From NCBI GenBank assembly GCA_015490875.1, contig WFWZ01000028.1, positions 1-39,227 on the forward strand: DNA of 39,227 nucleotides. The letters run 5' to 3'. The translations under genes and the position numbers were made by a program. Every line of letters starts with the position of its first letter. Position 1 is the stretch's first letter. This DNA comes from Planctomycetaceae bacterium (GTDB lineage Bacteria > Planctomycetota > Planctomycetia > Pirellulales > Pirellulaceae). A model generated the notes under the pieces. It was not told the origin of the DNA. It saw only the letters and a list, made by a program, of their open reading frames with translations, and searched no databases. This document shows, piece by piece, positions 17,387 through 24,889 of the stretch.

Positions 17387-18088
17387 TCATGAGGCAAACC
17401 GGAGTGTCACGAACACGACACCCAGGAGAATGAAACCGATCCCGGATCCTCGCTCCAGCCAGGGACGCCACTTGGAAAAGGTATGAAGCTCCGTCAGTAA
17501 ACCGGTGAACGTCCCGGCCAGGACGATCGGCAGTCCTCGGACGAAGGCGAAAACGAACAAGAGAACCGCGCCGAACCAAGGACTCCCGACCGATCCCGCG
17601 TACAGCAACATGGCCAGCACAATGGGGATCGAGCAGGGGCACGCGGAACCGATCAGGCCGAAGGGGAGCCCGAGCAGAAAGGCGCCGGGCAGACTATGGA
17701 CGGTGCGCTCGGGTGCCGCCATCGTGGGCAACCGAAGTTGCCACTTGCCGATCAGCCAGATGCCCAGAACGATGAGTACGATGCCGGCCAACAGATATCC
17801 ATTGGAACCGAAGAGGGGAGCCAGTTGAGAACCCGCCCATCCAAAGACCAATCCGTAAGCGCCGAAGGTCGTGGCGCTGCCGAGAAGGAACGCGAAGCTT
17901 CGGCCTGCCGCTTGGCTTCGGGACATGCCCGAATCCGAAGCCACATAGCCCATCACGACCGGGACCATTGCGAGTACCGACGGGGTCAGCGCCAGCAGCA
18001 AACCGGCTGCCGCTGCAAGGACGAGAGCGACAGGGGACATCTCGTGTAGTTGGGTGACGGCCTGGTAAACCTGTTCGAGCCCCGGCAT
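17387..18088 (-). CDS. CcdA/DsbD-like membrane protein with CPC motif
   Basis: The product has 233 residues with about six membrane segments and CcdA/DsbD transmembrane-family topology. In CcdA the first helix carries a redox Cys in a TPCV-like motif; here it reads LLALTPSVLAMVP (Ser37). The second conserved site GSACPCSIP keeps Cys150 and Cys152. Single-Cys loss makes ordinary disulfide transfer doubtful, while a Cys-Pro-Cys in a membrane helix is typical of metal-transport sites, so a role in metal movement or in reducing metal-binding thiols is inferred. The stop lies 19 nt before the ATPase start and the gene follows the lipoprotein by 10 nt, so all belong to one operon. Confidence 0.85.
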   Translation of the reverse strand: MPGLEQVYQAVTQLHEMSPVALVLAAAAGLLLALTPSVLAMVPVVMGYVASDSGMSRSQAAGRSFAFLLGSATTFGAYGLVFGWAGSQLAPLFGSNGYLLAGIVLIVLGIWLIGKWQLRLPTMAAPERTVHSLPGAFLLGLPFGLIGSACPCSIPIVLAMLLYAGSVGSPWFGAVLLFVFAFVRGLPIVLAGTFTGLLTELHTFSKWRPWLERGSGIGFILLGVVFVTLRFAS

Positions 18089-18098
18089 CGAGCGACTC

Positions 18099-18575
18099 CT
18101 AGTTCTCGGTAGCCTCAGACGCCGAGTTGTCGGCCCCGCGAGACGACTCGTCCGGAGAGAAAGCGATTTGCTGGGCTTCGACTTGCAACTGCCCGCCTTT
18201 TTTCACGACGCGTCCGACGACTCGAGCCCGCTGTCCTTCCCGTTTCTGCTTCAGACGCTTGCCCGAGGGATTCAAGTCGACGAAGACTTCACCGAAATCG
18301 CCTTTCACCATGAACCAGCAGCCGACCGAAGGACACTGGCGTGTCACGGTCCCCTCGAGAACGACGGTCTGGCCGATTGACTGCTCGTCGATGGCAGCAA
18401 CCGGACGAGCCGACACGTCGGATGCGTCACCAGAGTCGCCATCCGCCTCGGCCGTCGTAGTGCTCGAGGATTTGCCGGAACGATCGCCGCAGCCCGAAAC
18501 TCCCCCGAGCAAGATCGCACCGGCCAAAAAGGCCACGATCGGTTTCCAATGGAGCTCACTTCTGAATACGCTCAT
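18099..18575 (-). CDS. OB-fold (DUF4920-like) lipoprotein, first gene of MerR operon
   Basis: The product has 158 residues from the ATG at 18575 (GAGGAG upstream). A basic N-terminus, a hydrophobic core and the lipobox GGVSGC (lipid Cys29) show export and lipid anchoring. After a Ser/Asp-rich spacer, the segment VLEGTVTRQCPSVGCWFMV (Cys81, Cys86) followed by GEVFVDLNP resembles small periplasmic OB-fold proteins of the DUF4920 type, where a Cys pair precedes a Trp. The pair could bind metal or form a disulfide. It is the first gene after a MerR-type promoter (18637-18668), so its expression should respond directly to the regulator. Confidence 0.8.
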   Translation of the reverse strand: MSVFRSELHWKPIVAFLAGAILLGGVSGCGDRSGKSSSTTTAEADGDSGDASDVSARPVAAIDEQSIGQTVVLEGTVTRQCPSVGCWFMVKGDFGEVFVDLNPSGKRLKQKREGQRARVVGRVVKKGGQLQVEAQQIAFSPDESSRGADNSASEATEN

Positions 18576-18636
18576 CCGTCGTCTCCTCTTCGAACCTGGT
18601 CATGGTCGCACGTGCACGATCCGTCACGACTAACTC

Positions 18637-18668
18637 AGTATAGACCGCGTACCTTAGTACGGAGTCAA
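18637..18668 (-). promoter_or_regulatory. MerR-type promoter/operator of the metal operon
   Basis: On the minus strand: TTGACT (-35, 18663-18668), a 20-bp spacer, then TATACT (-10, 18637-18642). The spacer contains the dyad GTAC-TAAG-GTAC (18649-18660). An over-long 19-20 bp spacer with a centred dyad is the hallmark of MerR-activated promoters, and GTAC-N4-GTAC is the half-site arrangement of mercury mer operators. Transcription would start about 55-60 nt before the lipoprotein gene. Confidence 0.88.
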
Positions 18669-18731
18669 GTCGATTATCGAAAACCGGTGGGAAAAAGGGG
18701 AAAACGGAAGCCGCATCTTCCGCCGACCCTT

Positions 18732-19151
18732 CTATGGCTTGGGCGAGTTGGACTCGCCGTTGAGCGACGCGATGATCGGACAGACGCTGGCTTTGGGGCG
18801 GTCCCGACATGCGCAGAGGAGTTCCCCGAGCGCCTGGCGCATCGACTCGAGGTCCCGGATCTTCGCTTCGATTTCGGAGATCTTGGCCTGCACCAACTGC
18901 CGGACTTGTTTCGACGCCCGGCGCGGCACCTCGCGCAACTCGAGCAACTCTCGGATTTCCTTCAGCGAAAACCCCAGTTGCTGAGCTCGTTTGACGAAGC
19001 GGATCAGCTCTACCGTCTCGGGCGGATACTCCCGATAGCCCGACACTCTCCTTGGCGGCTCGGGCAAGATCCCCTCCCGCTCATAGAACCGGAGTGTCTC
19101 CACGTTGACTCCGGCTCGCCGGGCGACTTCGCCGGTGCGCAGCGATTCCAT
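18732..19151 (-). CDS. merR: MerR-family metal-responsive transcriptional regulator
   Basis: The product has 139 residues from the ATG at 19151 (GGGAGGT 5 nt upstream). The winged-helix DNA-binding domain is TGEVARRAGVNVETLRFYE, then the dimerisation helix (about 80-112) and the metal loop LLCACRDRPKASVCPII (Cys113, Cys115, Cys124). The loop has the same Cys spacing as Hg(II) MerR (C-x8-C) and the nearby ASL-NG is also MerR-like. The third MerR mercury ligand (Cys79 or Cys82 by numbering scheme) aligns with Ser80. A Ser at this point is known from CueR and goes with sensing monovalent Cu/Ag/Au. It should bend the 20-bp-spaced promoters before its own gene and before the metal operon. Confidence 0.93.
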   Translation of the reverse strand: MESLRTGEVARRAGVNVETLRFYEREGILPEPPRRVSGYREYPPETVELIRFVKRAQQLGFSLKEIRELLELREVPRRASKQVRQLVQAKISEIEAKIRDLESMRQALGELLCACRDRPKASVCPIIASLNGESNSPKP

Positions 19152-19219
19152 GGGTGACCTCCCATCGGCATTCTCCCTTGGCGACCCCCGCCGGCCAAAG
19201 GCAGGCGGATCCCGGGACA

Positions 19220-19251
19220 AGCATACACTCCGTACTATAGTACAGAGTCAA
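19220..19251 (-). promoter_or_regulatory. MerR-type promoter/operator of merR
   Basis: On the minus strand: TTGACT (-35, 19246-19251), a 20-bp spacer, TATGCT (-10, 19220-19225). The dyad GTAC-TATA-GTAC (19232-19243) sits in the spacer. It shares its -35, spacer length and GTAC half-sites with the promoter at 18637-18668, indicating autoregulation of merR. It overlaps the last codons and stop of the ABC gene (stop at 19235-19237). Confidence 0.85.
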
Positions 19252-21004
19252 GGCGAGGGGGGCGGGGCGTCGGGCGAGTCGGCTCAGAGTGATCGGGGCC
19301 CCGGTTCTGTTCGTCTTTCTTGCCAGGAAGCGGCCACAGGGCGCTTCCCGAGACGAAGACGAGCGATCGGCAGGCTCCCAACCGGGCGAGGCGGTCTGCC
19401 AGGATCCGGCGCAACTGAGGGGACATGCCATCGAGCGGATCGACGAGGAGGATGGGGGGTCGATTGAGAACGGCTTGCAGGAAGGCGACGCGAGCACGAT
19501 CATCGTGCGACAGGGAATGCCCATTTCGGCCGACCGATTGCGCGAGCCACGCTTCGGCGTCTCGGATATCCAGCTCGAATTGCTCGACGCGCGTGACGAG
19601 TTCTTGTCTCTCTTGATGGGGAGCCGCCAGTCGAAGGTTCTCTTCAATGGTTCCCTCATAGATGACGGGAGCTCGGCGGACCCAGCCGATGGCTCGGCGT
19701 ACGTCTCTCAGCCGCACCTCGCGGATGTCGTGGCCTCCGAGGTAGATGCTTCCCGAGACCGGCTTTCGAAACCGGAGCAGCACGTCGAACCAGTCGGCCG
19801 CTATGATGTCATCGGGCAGAAGCACCAGCGACGGTCCATCGAATCTTTGGGTCCAAGGGAATCGTTCCGATCCGAGTCCGCATTCGGCGAAGATGAGCTG
19901 GTCGATGCGCAATTCGGGGCGAGGCCGTCGCAGCGGCGCACCTTGGTTGCCTCGTCCCGATTCAGCCGATCGTTCCAGCAGCCGCAAGACGCGGTCTTTG
20001 GAGACCATCGCTTTTTCGCGGACGACCAGAGTTCGCATCGCGCGCACCAGTGCCACGGCCAGATGCATGACGATCCAGGTAACGGCGATGAACTTTCCAA
20101 GGGTCAGATCGCCTTGCCACAAGAGCATGACACCGCCGGCGATCGCCAAGGGCAGGAGCCCATAGGTGAGGAATTGTCCGGTGGATTGCAGCAGTGCTGA
20201 TCGGCGGTCGCGATGAGCATTGCTTGCGGCGATGTCCGCCGCGAGTTGCCGCGTCTGGTCTCGCCAGGCTTGGTAACGATCGATCCATTTGGCCTGGCGG
20301 ATGTTGCGCAGACGGGCCTCAATGTGACCGGTGAATTGAGCCTGCCGGCGCCTCGACTCCAGAGTGCGTTCTCGAAGCTGGGGCCGCAACGTCCAAAGAG
20401 CGCCTCCGATCAAAGGGAGGACGATACAAGCCACCACAGCCAACGGCCAACTGACGACGGCCAGCGCTGCGGTGAGGGCACCCATCAGGAAGAGATCGCC
20501 AATGGCGGCGGGTCGGCTGCGCGCGAGCCAATTCCGCAGGGCGTCCGAATCTCCAATGAATCGCAACATCACGCGTCCCACGCCCCGCCGGTCCAGATAC
20601 TTCACCGGCAGCCGCAGGATGTGCTCATACATGGCCACGCGTAGATCGGCGACGACCGCGTGTCCGTACCGGCCGGCAAGCATGACGAAGATCCCCGTCG
20701 CCACAGCGCGTACAGCCGCGATGACAAGGCCGACTGCCAGGGTCAACAGCAGGAGGTCCACCGGTGTCCAAGTTCTTCCCAGCCATTCGACGCTGCGGCG
20801 GTCGCGAATTGGATCGAGGGTGTATCGGAGAAGGACGGGCAGGAGGACGGGGGAGAGCCGGACGGCAATGGCGGACCCGGTCACGCGCCGCGACAGCCCG
20901 CGGTGCCGTTCGAGGATCTTCCGCCACGTTTGTTCCGCCTTGGCTCGCCGAGGCCGGGGCGATGTCGACCTCGATGCGGGCTTCGACTCGCGTAGATGTC
21001 TCAT
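19235..21004 (-). CDS. ABC-exporter-like protein with a fully degenerate ATPase domain
   Basis: The product has 589 residues. The first 330 residues form an ABC exporter type-1 membrane domain with about six membrane segments (DPIRDR; LPVKYLDRRGVGRVMLRFIGD matches the usual YFDRRRTGDLMSRLTND region). The nucleotide-binding half is recognisable from GSIYLGGHDIREVRLRDVRR and YEGTIEENLRLA, but its motifs are gone: Walker A reads LLPDDIIAADWF, the Q-loop Gln is Arg, the signature LSGGQ is LSHDDR, Walker B with Glu is ILLVDPLDG, and the switch His is Gly (FVSGSALW). It cannot hydrolyse ATP in the normal way. The frame is intact, so it looks like a maintained pseudo-ATPase, not debris. It follows the P-loop NTPase gene by 24 nt. 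Confidence 0.88.
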   Translation of the reverse strand: MRHLRESKPASRSTSPRPRRAKAEQTWRKILERHRGLSRRVTGSAIAVRLSPVLLPVLLRYTLDPIRDRRSVEWLGRTWTPVDLLLLTLAVGLVIAAVRAVATGIFVMLAGRYGHAVVADLRVAMYEHILRLPVKYLDRRGVGRVMLRFIGDSDALRNWLARSRPAAIGDLFLMGALTAALAVVSWPLAVVACIVLPLIGGALWTLRPQLRERTLESRRRQAQFTGHIEARLRNIRQAKWIDRYQAWRDQTRQLAADIAASNAHRDRRSALLQSTGQFLTYGLLPLAIAGGVMLLWQGDLTLGKFIAVTWIVMHLAVALVRAMRTLVVREKAMVSKDRVLRLLERSAESGRGNQGAPLRRPRPELRIDQLIFAECGLGSERFPWTQRFDGPSLVLLPDDIIAADWFDVLLRFRKPVSGSIYLGGHDIREVRLRDVRRAIGWVRRAPVIYEGTIEENLRLAAPHQERQELVTRVEQFELDIRDAEAWLAQSVGRNGHSLSHDDRARVAFLQAVLNRPPILLVDPLDGMSPQLRRILADRLARLGACRSLVFVSGSALWPLPGKKDEQNRGPDHSEPTRPTPRPPRLDSVL

Positions 21005-21028
21005 GGCTGGGCGCCCTTCGGCGACTCG

Positions 21029-22222
21029 TCACACAGATCGTTCCGCCACTTCGCGACGAGTCGCTCTGTTGCGATCCAACAGGTGCAGCGCCCGCCCTTC
21101 CGCCAGTTCGTTCGAGGAAAAGCAGGGGACGTTACAGAGGGCTCGCAGCTCATGGGAACTCAACGGCGAAATCGTGGCGACTCCGGAAACGAGCGTCGGT
21201 TCCCATCCCCAACCCTCTTGCAGCAGGTGTATACATGTGGGCGCTGCCAGCGCATCGTGCACGGCGAGCACCAGATCATCCAGCCAGCCTCGACGGGTGA
21301 AGACATCAAGGACGAATCGAGTTTCGCGCTGGTTGATTCCGTCCGCCACTTCGAGCACAAGATAGTCGGGTTCCTCGGCACTCAGATGAGTCACCATTGT
21401 CCGGCAAAGATGTTCGATCGACTCTCGCGATTCCTGCGACGTCGACGCGTAACCGACTTGTGAAAAATCGAGGGTCTGTGCGGCTCCGCAGTCGGCCATC
21501 AGCAGAAGGTCTTTGACACACGCGGTTCCGGTGATTTTTCCTGCGTGGACGGTCATCCCCGCTTGACAGAGACCGCGGATCAGGCTGGCGGCGGTCGTCG
21601 ATTTCCCAGCGTCCATGGACGATCCCACGACGAGGATCGTGTGCGGGCGCTGTTCATTGGGAACCGGTTGCAAGGCGAAGTCCCGAAGATTGGCCACTCG
21701 GTCTGCCTCCACCGACCAGTATCCCAGCGGTCGGACGAGCGTCGGTTCGGAGAACTTGGGGGGCGCCGAAAGGACGCGACCACAGACTCCCCCTTGACTC
21801 AGGATGTGGTAGTAGTCCATCAAGGGTGGCACATCCCCGAGGAACTGTCGCGTGGCGTAGCGATGGCCGAAGACGAGTCCCAGGATGTCGCCGGGGAAGA
21901 ACTTGGCCTTGCGGCCCGTGTCGAGTTCCAGGCCAGTGTGGCGGCCGATCTGGACGACTTGAGCCACCAGGACGTCGTGAGGTTGAGGGGGACGGGACGG
22001 GGAGATCAGCCGGGGCTCTACATCCCGCCACCTGCCTGGCCGATCCGGCACGACGCGTGTGGCACTGCCCCATTTGATAGGAACCCCCGGCTTGGGTGCC
22101 TGGCTCTGCCACTGCTGCATGGACTCCCAATGATCGCGCATCCATGCGGCGGCTTCCGTGGCCGAGCCTGCCAGATGGGGCGCACGAATCTGTATACCAG
22201 AGCGATGGTGGGCGGATATCAC
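21029..22222 (-). CDS. P-loop NTPase of unknown function
   Basis: The product has 397 residues from a GTG at 22222 preceded by AAAAGGAACC. The N-terminal half (about 80-165) is probably beta-rich (HDVLVAQVVQIGRHTGLEL; FFPGDILGLVFGHRYATRQF). The C-terminal half is a P-loop domain: VVGSSMDAGKSTTAASLI (Walker A, 200-208), GKITGTACVKD, DFSQVGYASTS and LVLEVADGINQRET, a layout like dethiobiotin-synthetase/DUF1611-type NTPases. I cannot name the substrate. It is the first gene of a two-gene unit with the ATPase-dead ABC exporter, which invites the idea that the two act together. Confidence 0.8.
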   Translation of the reverse strand: MISAHHRSGIQIRAPHLAGSATEAAAWMRDHWESMQQWQSQAPKPGVPIKWGSATRVVPDRPGRWRDVEPRLISPSRPPQPHDVLVAQVVQIGRHTGLELDTGRKAKFFPGDILGLVFGHRYATRQFLGDVPPLMDYYHILSQGGVCGRVLSAPPKFSEPTLVRPLGYWSVEADRVANLRDFALQPVPNEQRPHTILVVGSSMDAGKSTTAASLIRGLCQAGMTVHAGKITGTACVKDLLLMADCGAAQTLDFSQVGYASTSQESRESIEHLCRTMVTHLSAEEPDYLVLEVADGINQRETRFVLDVFTRRGWLDDLVLAVHDALAAPTCIHLLQEGWGWEPTLVSGVATISPLSSHELRALCNVPCFSSNELAEGRALHLLDRNRATRREVAERSV

Positions 22223-22272
22223 CGTTGCGGTTCCTTTTGGGGGTCAAATCAGTAGAGGGAAAATCGGCAAGC

Positions 22273-22310
22273 GGCAGTGTCTTTCTGCCACCCCTCATTC
22301 GCCGGAGGGG
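22273..22310 (-). terminator. Two adjacent hairpins after the kinase gene
   Basis: CCCCTC/GAGGGG (22291-22296 with 22305-22310) and GGCAG/CTGCC (22273-22277 with 22285-22289) lie between the kinase stop and the P-loop gene. Read on the minus strand the second hairpin is followed within 10 nt by ATTTTCCC, a weak T-run. They may terminate the kinase transcript or structure the leader of the next gene. Confidence 0.3.
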
Positions 22311-22449
22311 CGAGGAGTACATGTACCTGTGATGAGGAGCGGCAGATGCAGCCGGAAACCGCCACAAGTTTGTCAGAAACGGCTAGAATTCATTGGCGGT
22401 GAGACGAGGTGATTGAGCCGAGCGCGGAGAAGATTGTCGGCGGCGCCAG

Positions 22450-24783
22450 CTAGCCGTTCGGCGTATTCTCCTCGGCCTGTGCACTGGGCGACACATTTCC
22501 TATCTCGGCAGGTATGCTGAAGCGAACGGTCGTCCCACTACCAAGCTGAGATTCCACCCAAATCTGACCTCCATGGCCTTCGATGATACTTCTGCAAATG
22601 GCTAGTCCCATTCCGATTCCCTGGGGTTTCGTCGTGAAGAACGGATCGAACACCCGTTCTGCCTCACCCGGCTCCATGCCGAGTCCCGTATCCTGCACGG
22701 AAAACTCTATCGATTCACCCCGACGTTGCACTGACAACCGCAATACTCGTTCATCGGGCGGCCGTTGTTCCATCGCATCGATGGCGTTGCCAATCAGATT
22801 CACCAGGACTTGTTGGATTTGGACCTGATCGACACGCACATGGAGGTCGGGGGAAACCGTGATTTCAACGCGCAGGTTCGCCGTCAGAATACTCGACTGA
22901 ACAAGCATCAGTGCATTCTGAATCAGGTCGTGAGCGGACACCGTGACGACGTGCGTGGTTCTTCGACGAATAAACTGGCGAAGGTTCCGAATGATCTCAC
23001 CGCAGCGGACGGCGAGAAGATCGATCTTGTCAAAAAGGTCGATCAAGCGATCGCGATCAAGTTCGCCTTGTTGCCTCGCGATTCGCTTTCCCGTCGAAGC
23101 GTAAAGAGCTAGGGAGGTGAGTGGTTGGTTGAGTTCATGTGCGATTCCTGTCGCGAGGCCGCCGGCGAGGCTGATCCGTTGGACTCGAGCCAACCGTTCT
23201 CGCTCCTTCCGGATCGACTCCTCTCGGATTACTGATTCCGTGGTATCTTCCACGACGGCGATGATCTGATCACCCAGGTAGGTCTGGAATCTCGCTCGGA
23301 AAAACCTGGGCTTTCCAGCGATTTCGAGCGACCACGTCTTCGTAACGACTCCGTCACTACCGCGAGCTTCTGCTGCCCCAATTCGGAATACATCGACGAC
23401 AGGGCGAGGGAACACGTCGCACAAGCACATCGCTTCTTCCTTATGGGGAGCCATCCACTCGTGAGGCTGCGTTCCTGCGTGGATTCTCACGATCCGTTCT
23501 TGAGAATCCGTGATGACGACGAGGTCAGGAATGGCGTCGCACAACGCTTTCAGTCGAGCCGCCTCTCGCGAGAGTTCCTCACGGTACTCGACGAGCTGCC
23601 GCCGGAGCTCGTTGCGATATTCTTCAAGCTCGCGAACATATCGGCGCCGGTCCGTAATCTCACGGCTGATACCGACAATGGCCAACGCCTCTCCACTATC
23701 ACCGATGACAGGTACCTTGATCGTCTCGAAAGTGCGATCGGTACCTGACGGCTCTGTTCTGTGTTGTTCCAGTTCCACGATGTTGCGAGAACGGATGACC
23801 TCTTGGTCCGACTCTGCAATTTTGTCCGCTTCTCCTACTGGGAGATAATCGTAACAAGTTTTTCCGACGAGATCTTGCGGCGTGAGACCGTAGAGGTCTG
23901 CGTACGCTTTATTGACGACGACAAATCGTCCGAGACGGTCCTTGAGCCATGCCGCGTCAGGGATTGTGTGGAATATCGTTTCGAGGACACGGGCTAGGTC
24001 ACGCAGTTCGTATGTCCCGCCGAGTTCGTCGGAAACGGCCGTGGAAAATGTTTTAGGCAATGAGGGTGTAATGGAGGCGATTGACGAAGCAAAACGTCCG
24101 ATCAAAATGGCACCTTCACTACGGCCTTCCAAATTGACAAGTGGTATGGCCCGCCACCATACCGCGCGAGTCTCGTTCTGTGTCTGCATAAGGGCTCGAA
24201 CAATGCGATCGCGTGCGGACGACTTGTCTTCGATCGCCGTGGCGACATACCGCCGCAATTCGTCTCGGTCCTCCGGCGCGACAGCCTGATGAATCCACGT
24301 GTCGACGTCACGCGGCCCGCCGTCCCCTTTGCCTCCGGCAATATCTTCTCCGCGAAGCATGAAAAGCTGATGCGTTTTCGACAGGCCGATCACGATGTCA
24401 GACTCAAGATCGACGGCTTCTTCCGGTGGGAGGCCGTGGTGCAAGACGCAGAGGATCGTTTCGAGTTGACTGGCGCTGCCACGCAGAAAAACCGGTATCA
24501 AGGTCCTGCGCTCTTCACGCCCTTCGCGCGTGCGGACCAGTGCGCTACAAGGCAGTGCCTCGACATTCAAGGTCGTTAACATTTGCAAGTATCGCTGCGC
24601 GACACTCGCCGCAGCGGACTTACCGAAGACTTCCCACACTGGCCGTCCCAGCAGCTGATTTCGGGGCACTTCGCACAGCCGTTCTGCTGCGCGGTTGCCA
24701 TACGTCACGGTGCCCTCTGCCGAACAGAGAAGCACGCCGCAGGGGACGCAGTCGATCAAACGACGGTCGGTCCCGGAATTCAT
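22450..24783 (-). CDS. PAS-domain sensor histidine kinase (FixL-like)
   Basis: The product has 777 residues with the start set at the ATG at 24783, where the first PAS domain begins (CGVLLCSAEGTVTYGN). An ATG at 24906 would add 41 unrecognisable residues and overlap the preceding gene by 17 nt. PAS-like modules lie at about 8-115, 160-235 (weak), 266-378 (DAAWLKDRLGRFVVVNKAYA) and 408-515, with a coiled coil at about 378-408. The kinase has the H-box GGLATGIAHELNQPLTS (His549), the N-box VNLIGNAIDAM, and the ATP lid DTGLGME and GIGMGLAICRSIIEGHGG. There are no membrane segments, so it is a cytoplasmic sensor. No obvious haem-PAS signature can be assigned by eye. The divergent FixJ-like regulator at 25824 is the natural partner. 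Confidence 0.92.
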   Translation of the reverse strand: MNSGTDRRLIDCVPCGVLLCSAEGTVTYGNRAAERLCEVPRNQLLGRPVWEVFGKSAAASVAQRYLQMLTTLNVEALPCSALVRTREGREERRTLIPVFLRGSASQLETILCVLHHGLPPEEAVDLESDIVIGLSKTHQLFMLRGEDIAGGKGDGGPRDVDTWIHQAVAPEDRDELRRYVATAIEDKSSARDRIVRALMQTQNETRAVWWRAIPLVNLEGRSEGAILIGRFASSIASITPSLPKTFSTAVSDELGGTYELRDLARVLETIFHTIPDAAWLKDRLGRFVVVNKAYADLYGLTPQDLVGKTCYDYLPVGEADKIAESDQEVIRSRNIVELEQHRTEPSGTDRTFETIKVPVIGDSGEALAIVGISREITDRRRYVRELEEYRNELRRQLVEYREELSREAARLKALCDAIPDLVVITDSQERIVRIHAGTQPHEWMAPHKEEAMCLCDVFPRPVVDVFRIGAAEARGSDGVVTKTWSLEIAGKPRFFRARFQTYLGDQIIAVVEDTTESVIREESIRKERERLARVQRISLAGGLATGIAHELNQPLTSLALYASTGKRIARQQGELDRDRLIDLFDKIDLLAVRCGEIIRNLRQFIRRRTTHVVTVSAHDLIQNALMLVQSSILTANLRVEITVSPDLHVRVDQVQIQQVLVNLIGNAIDAMEQRPPDERVLRLSVQRRGESIEFSVQDTGLGMEPGEAERVFDPFFTTKPQGIGMGLAICRSIIEGHGGQIWVESQLGSGTTVRFSIPAEIGNVSPSAQAEENTPNG

Positions 24784-24889
24784 CAGTGGCACCAGGGGAA
24801 GGAAGTGTCGGCGGGGATGCGTTGGCAAGAACCTCACCTCGAACCGCAGTGGTAGTTCGGGATGAAGCGAAGAGTCGGTGGGAAAGGGG

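Noticed and set aside
18732..19151. Mercury resistance operon
   Set aside because: The regulator resembles MerR, but no merA, merB, merT or merP is found and one mercury ligand is Ser.
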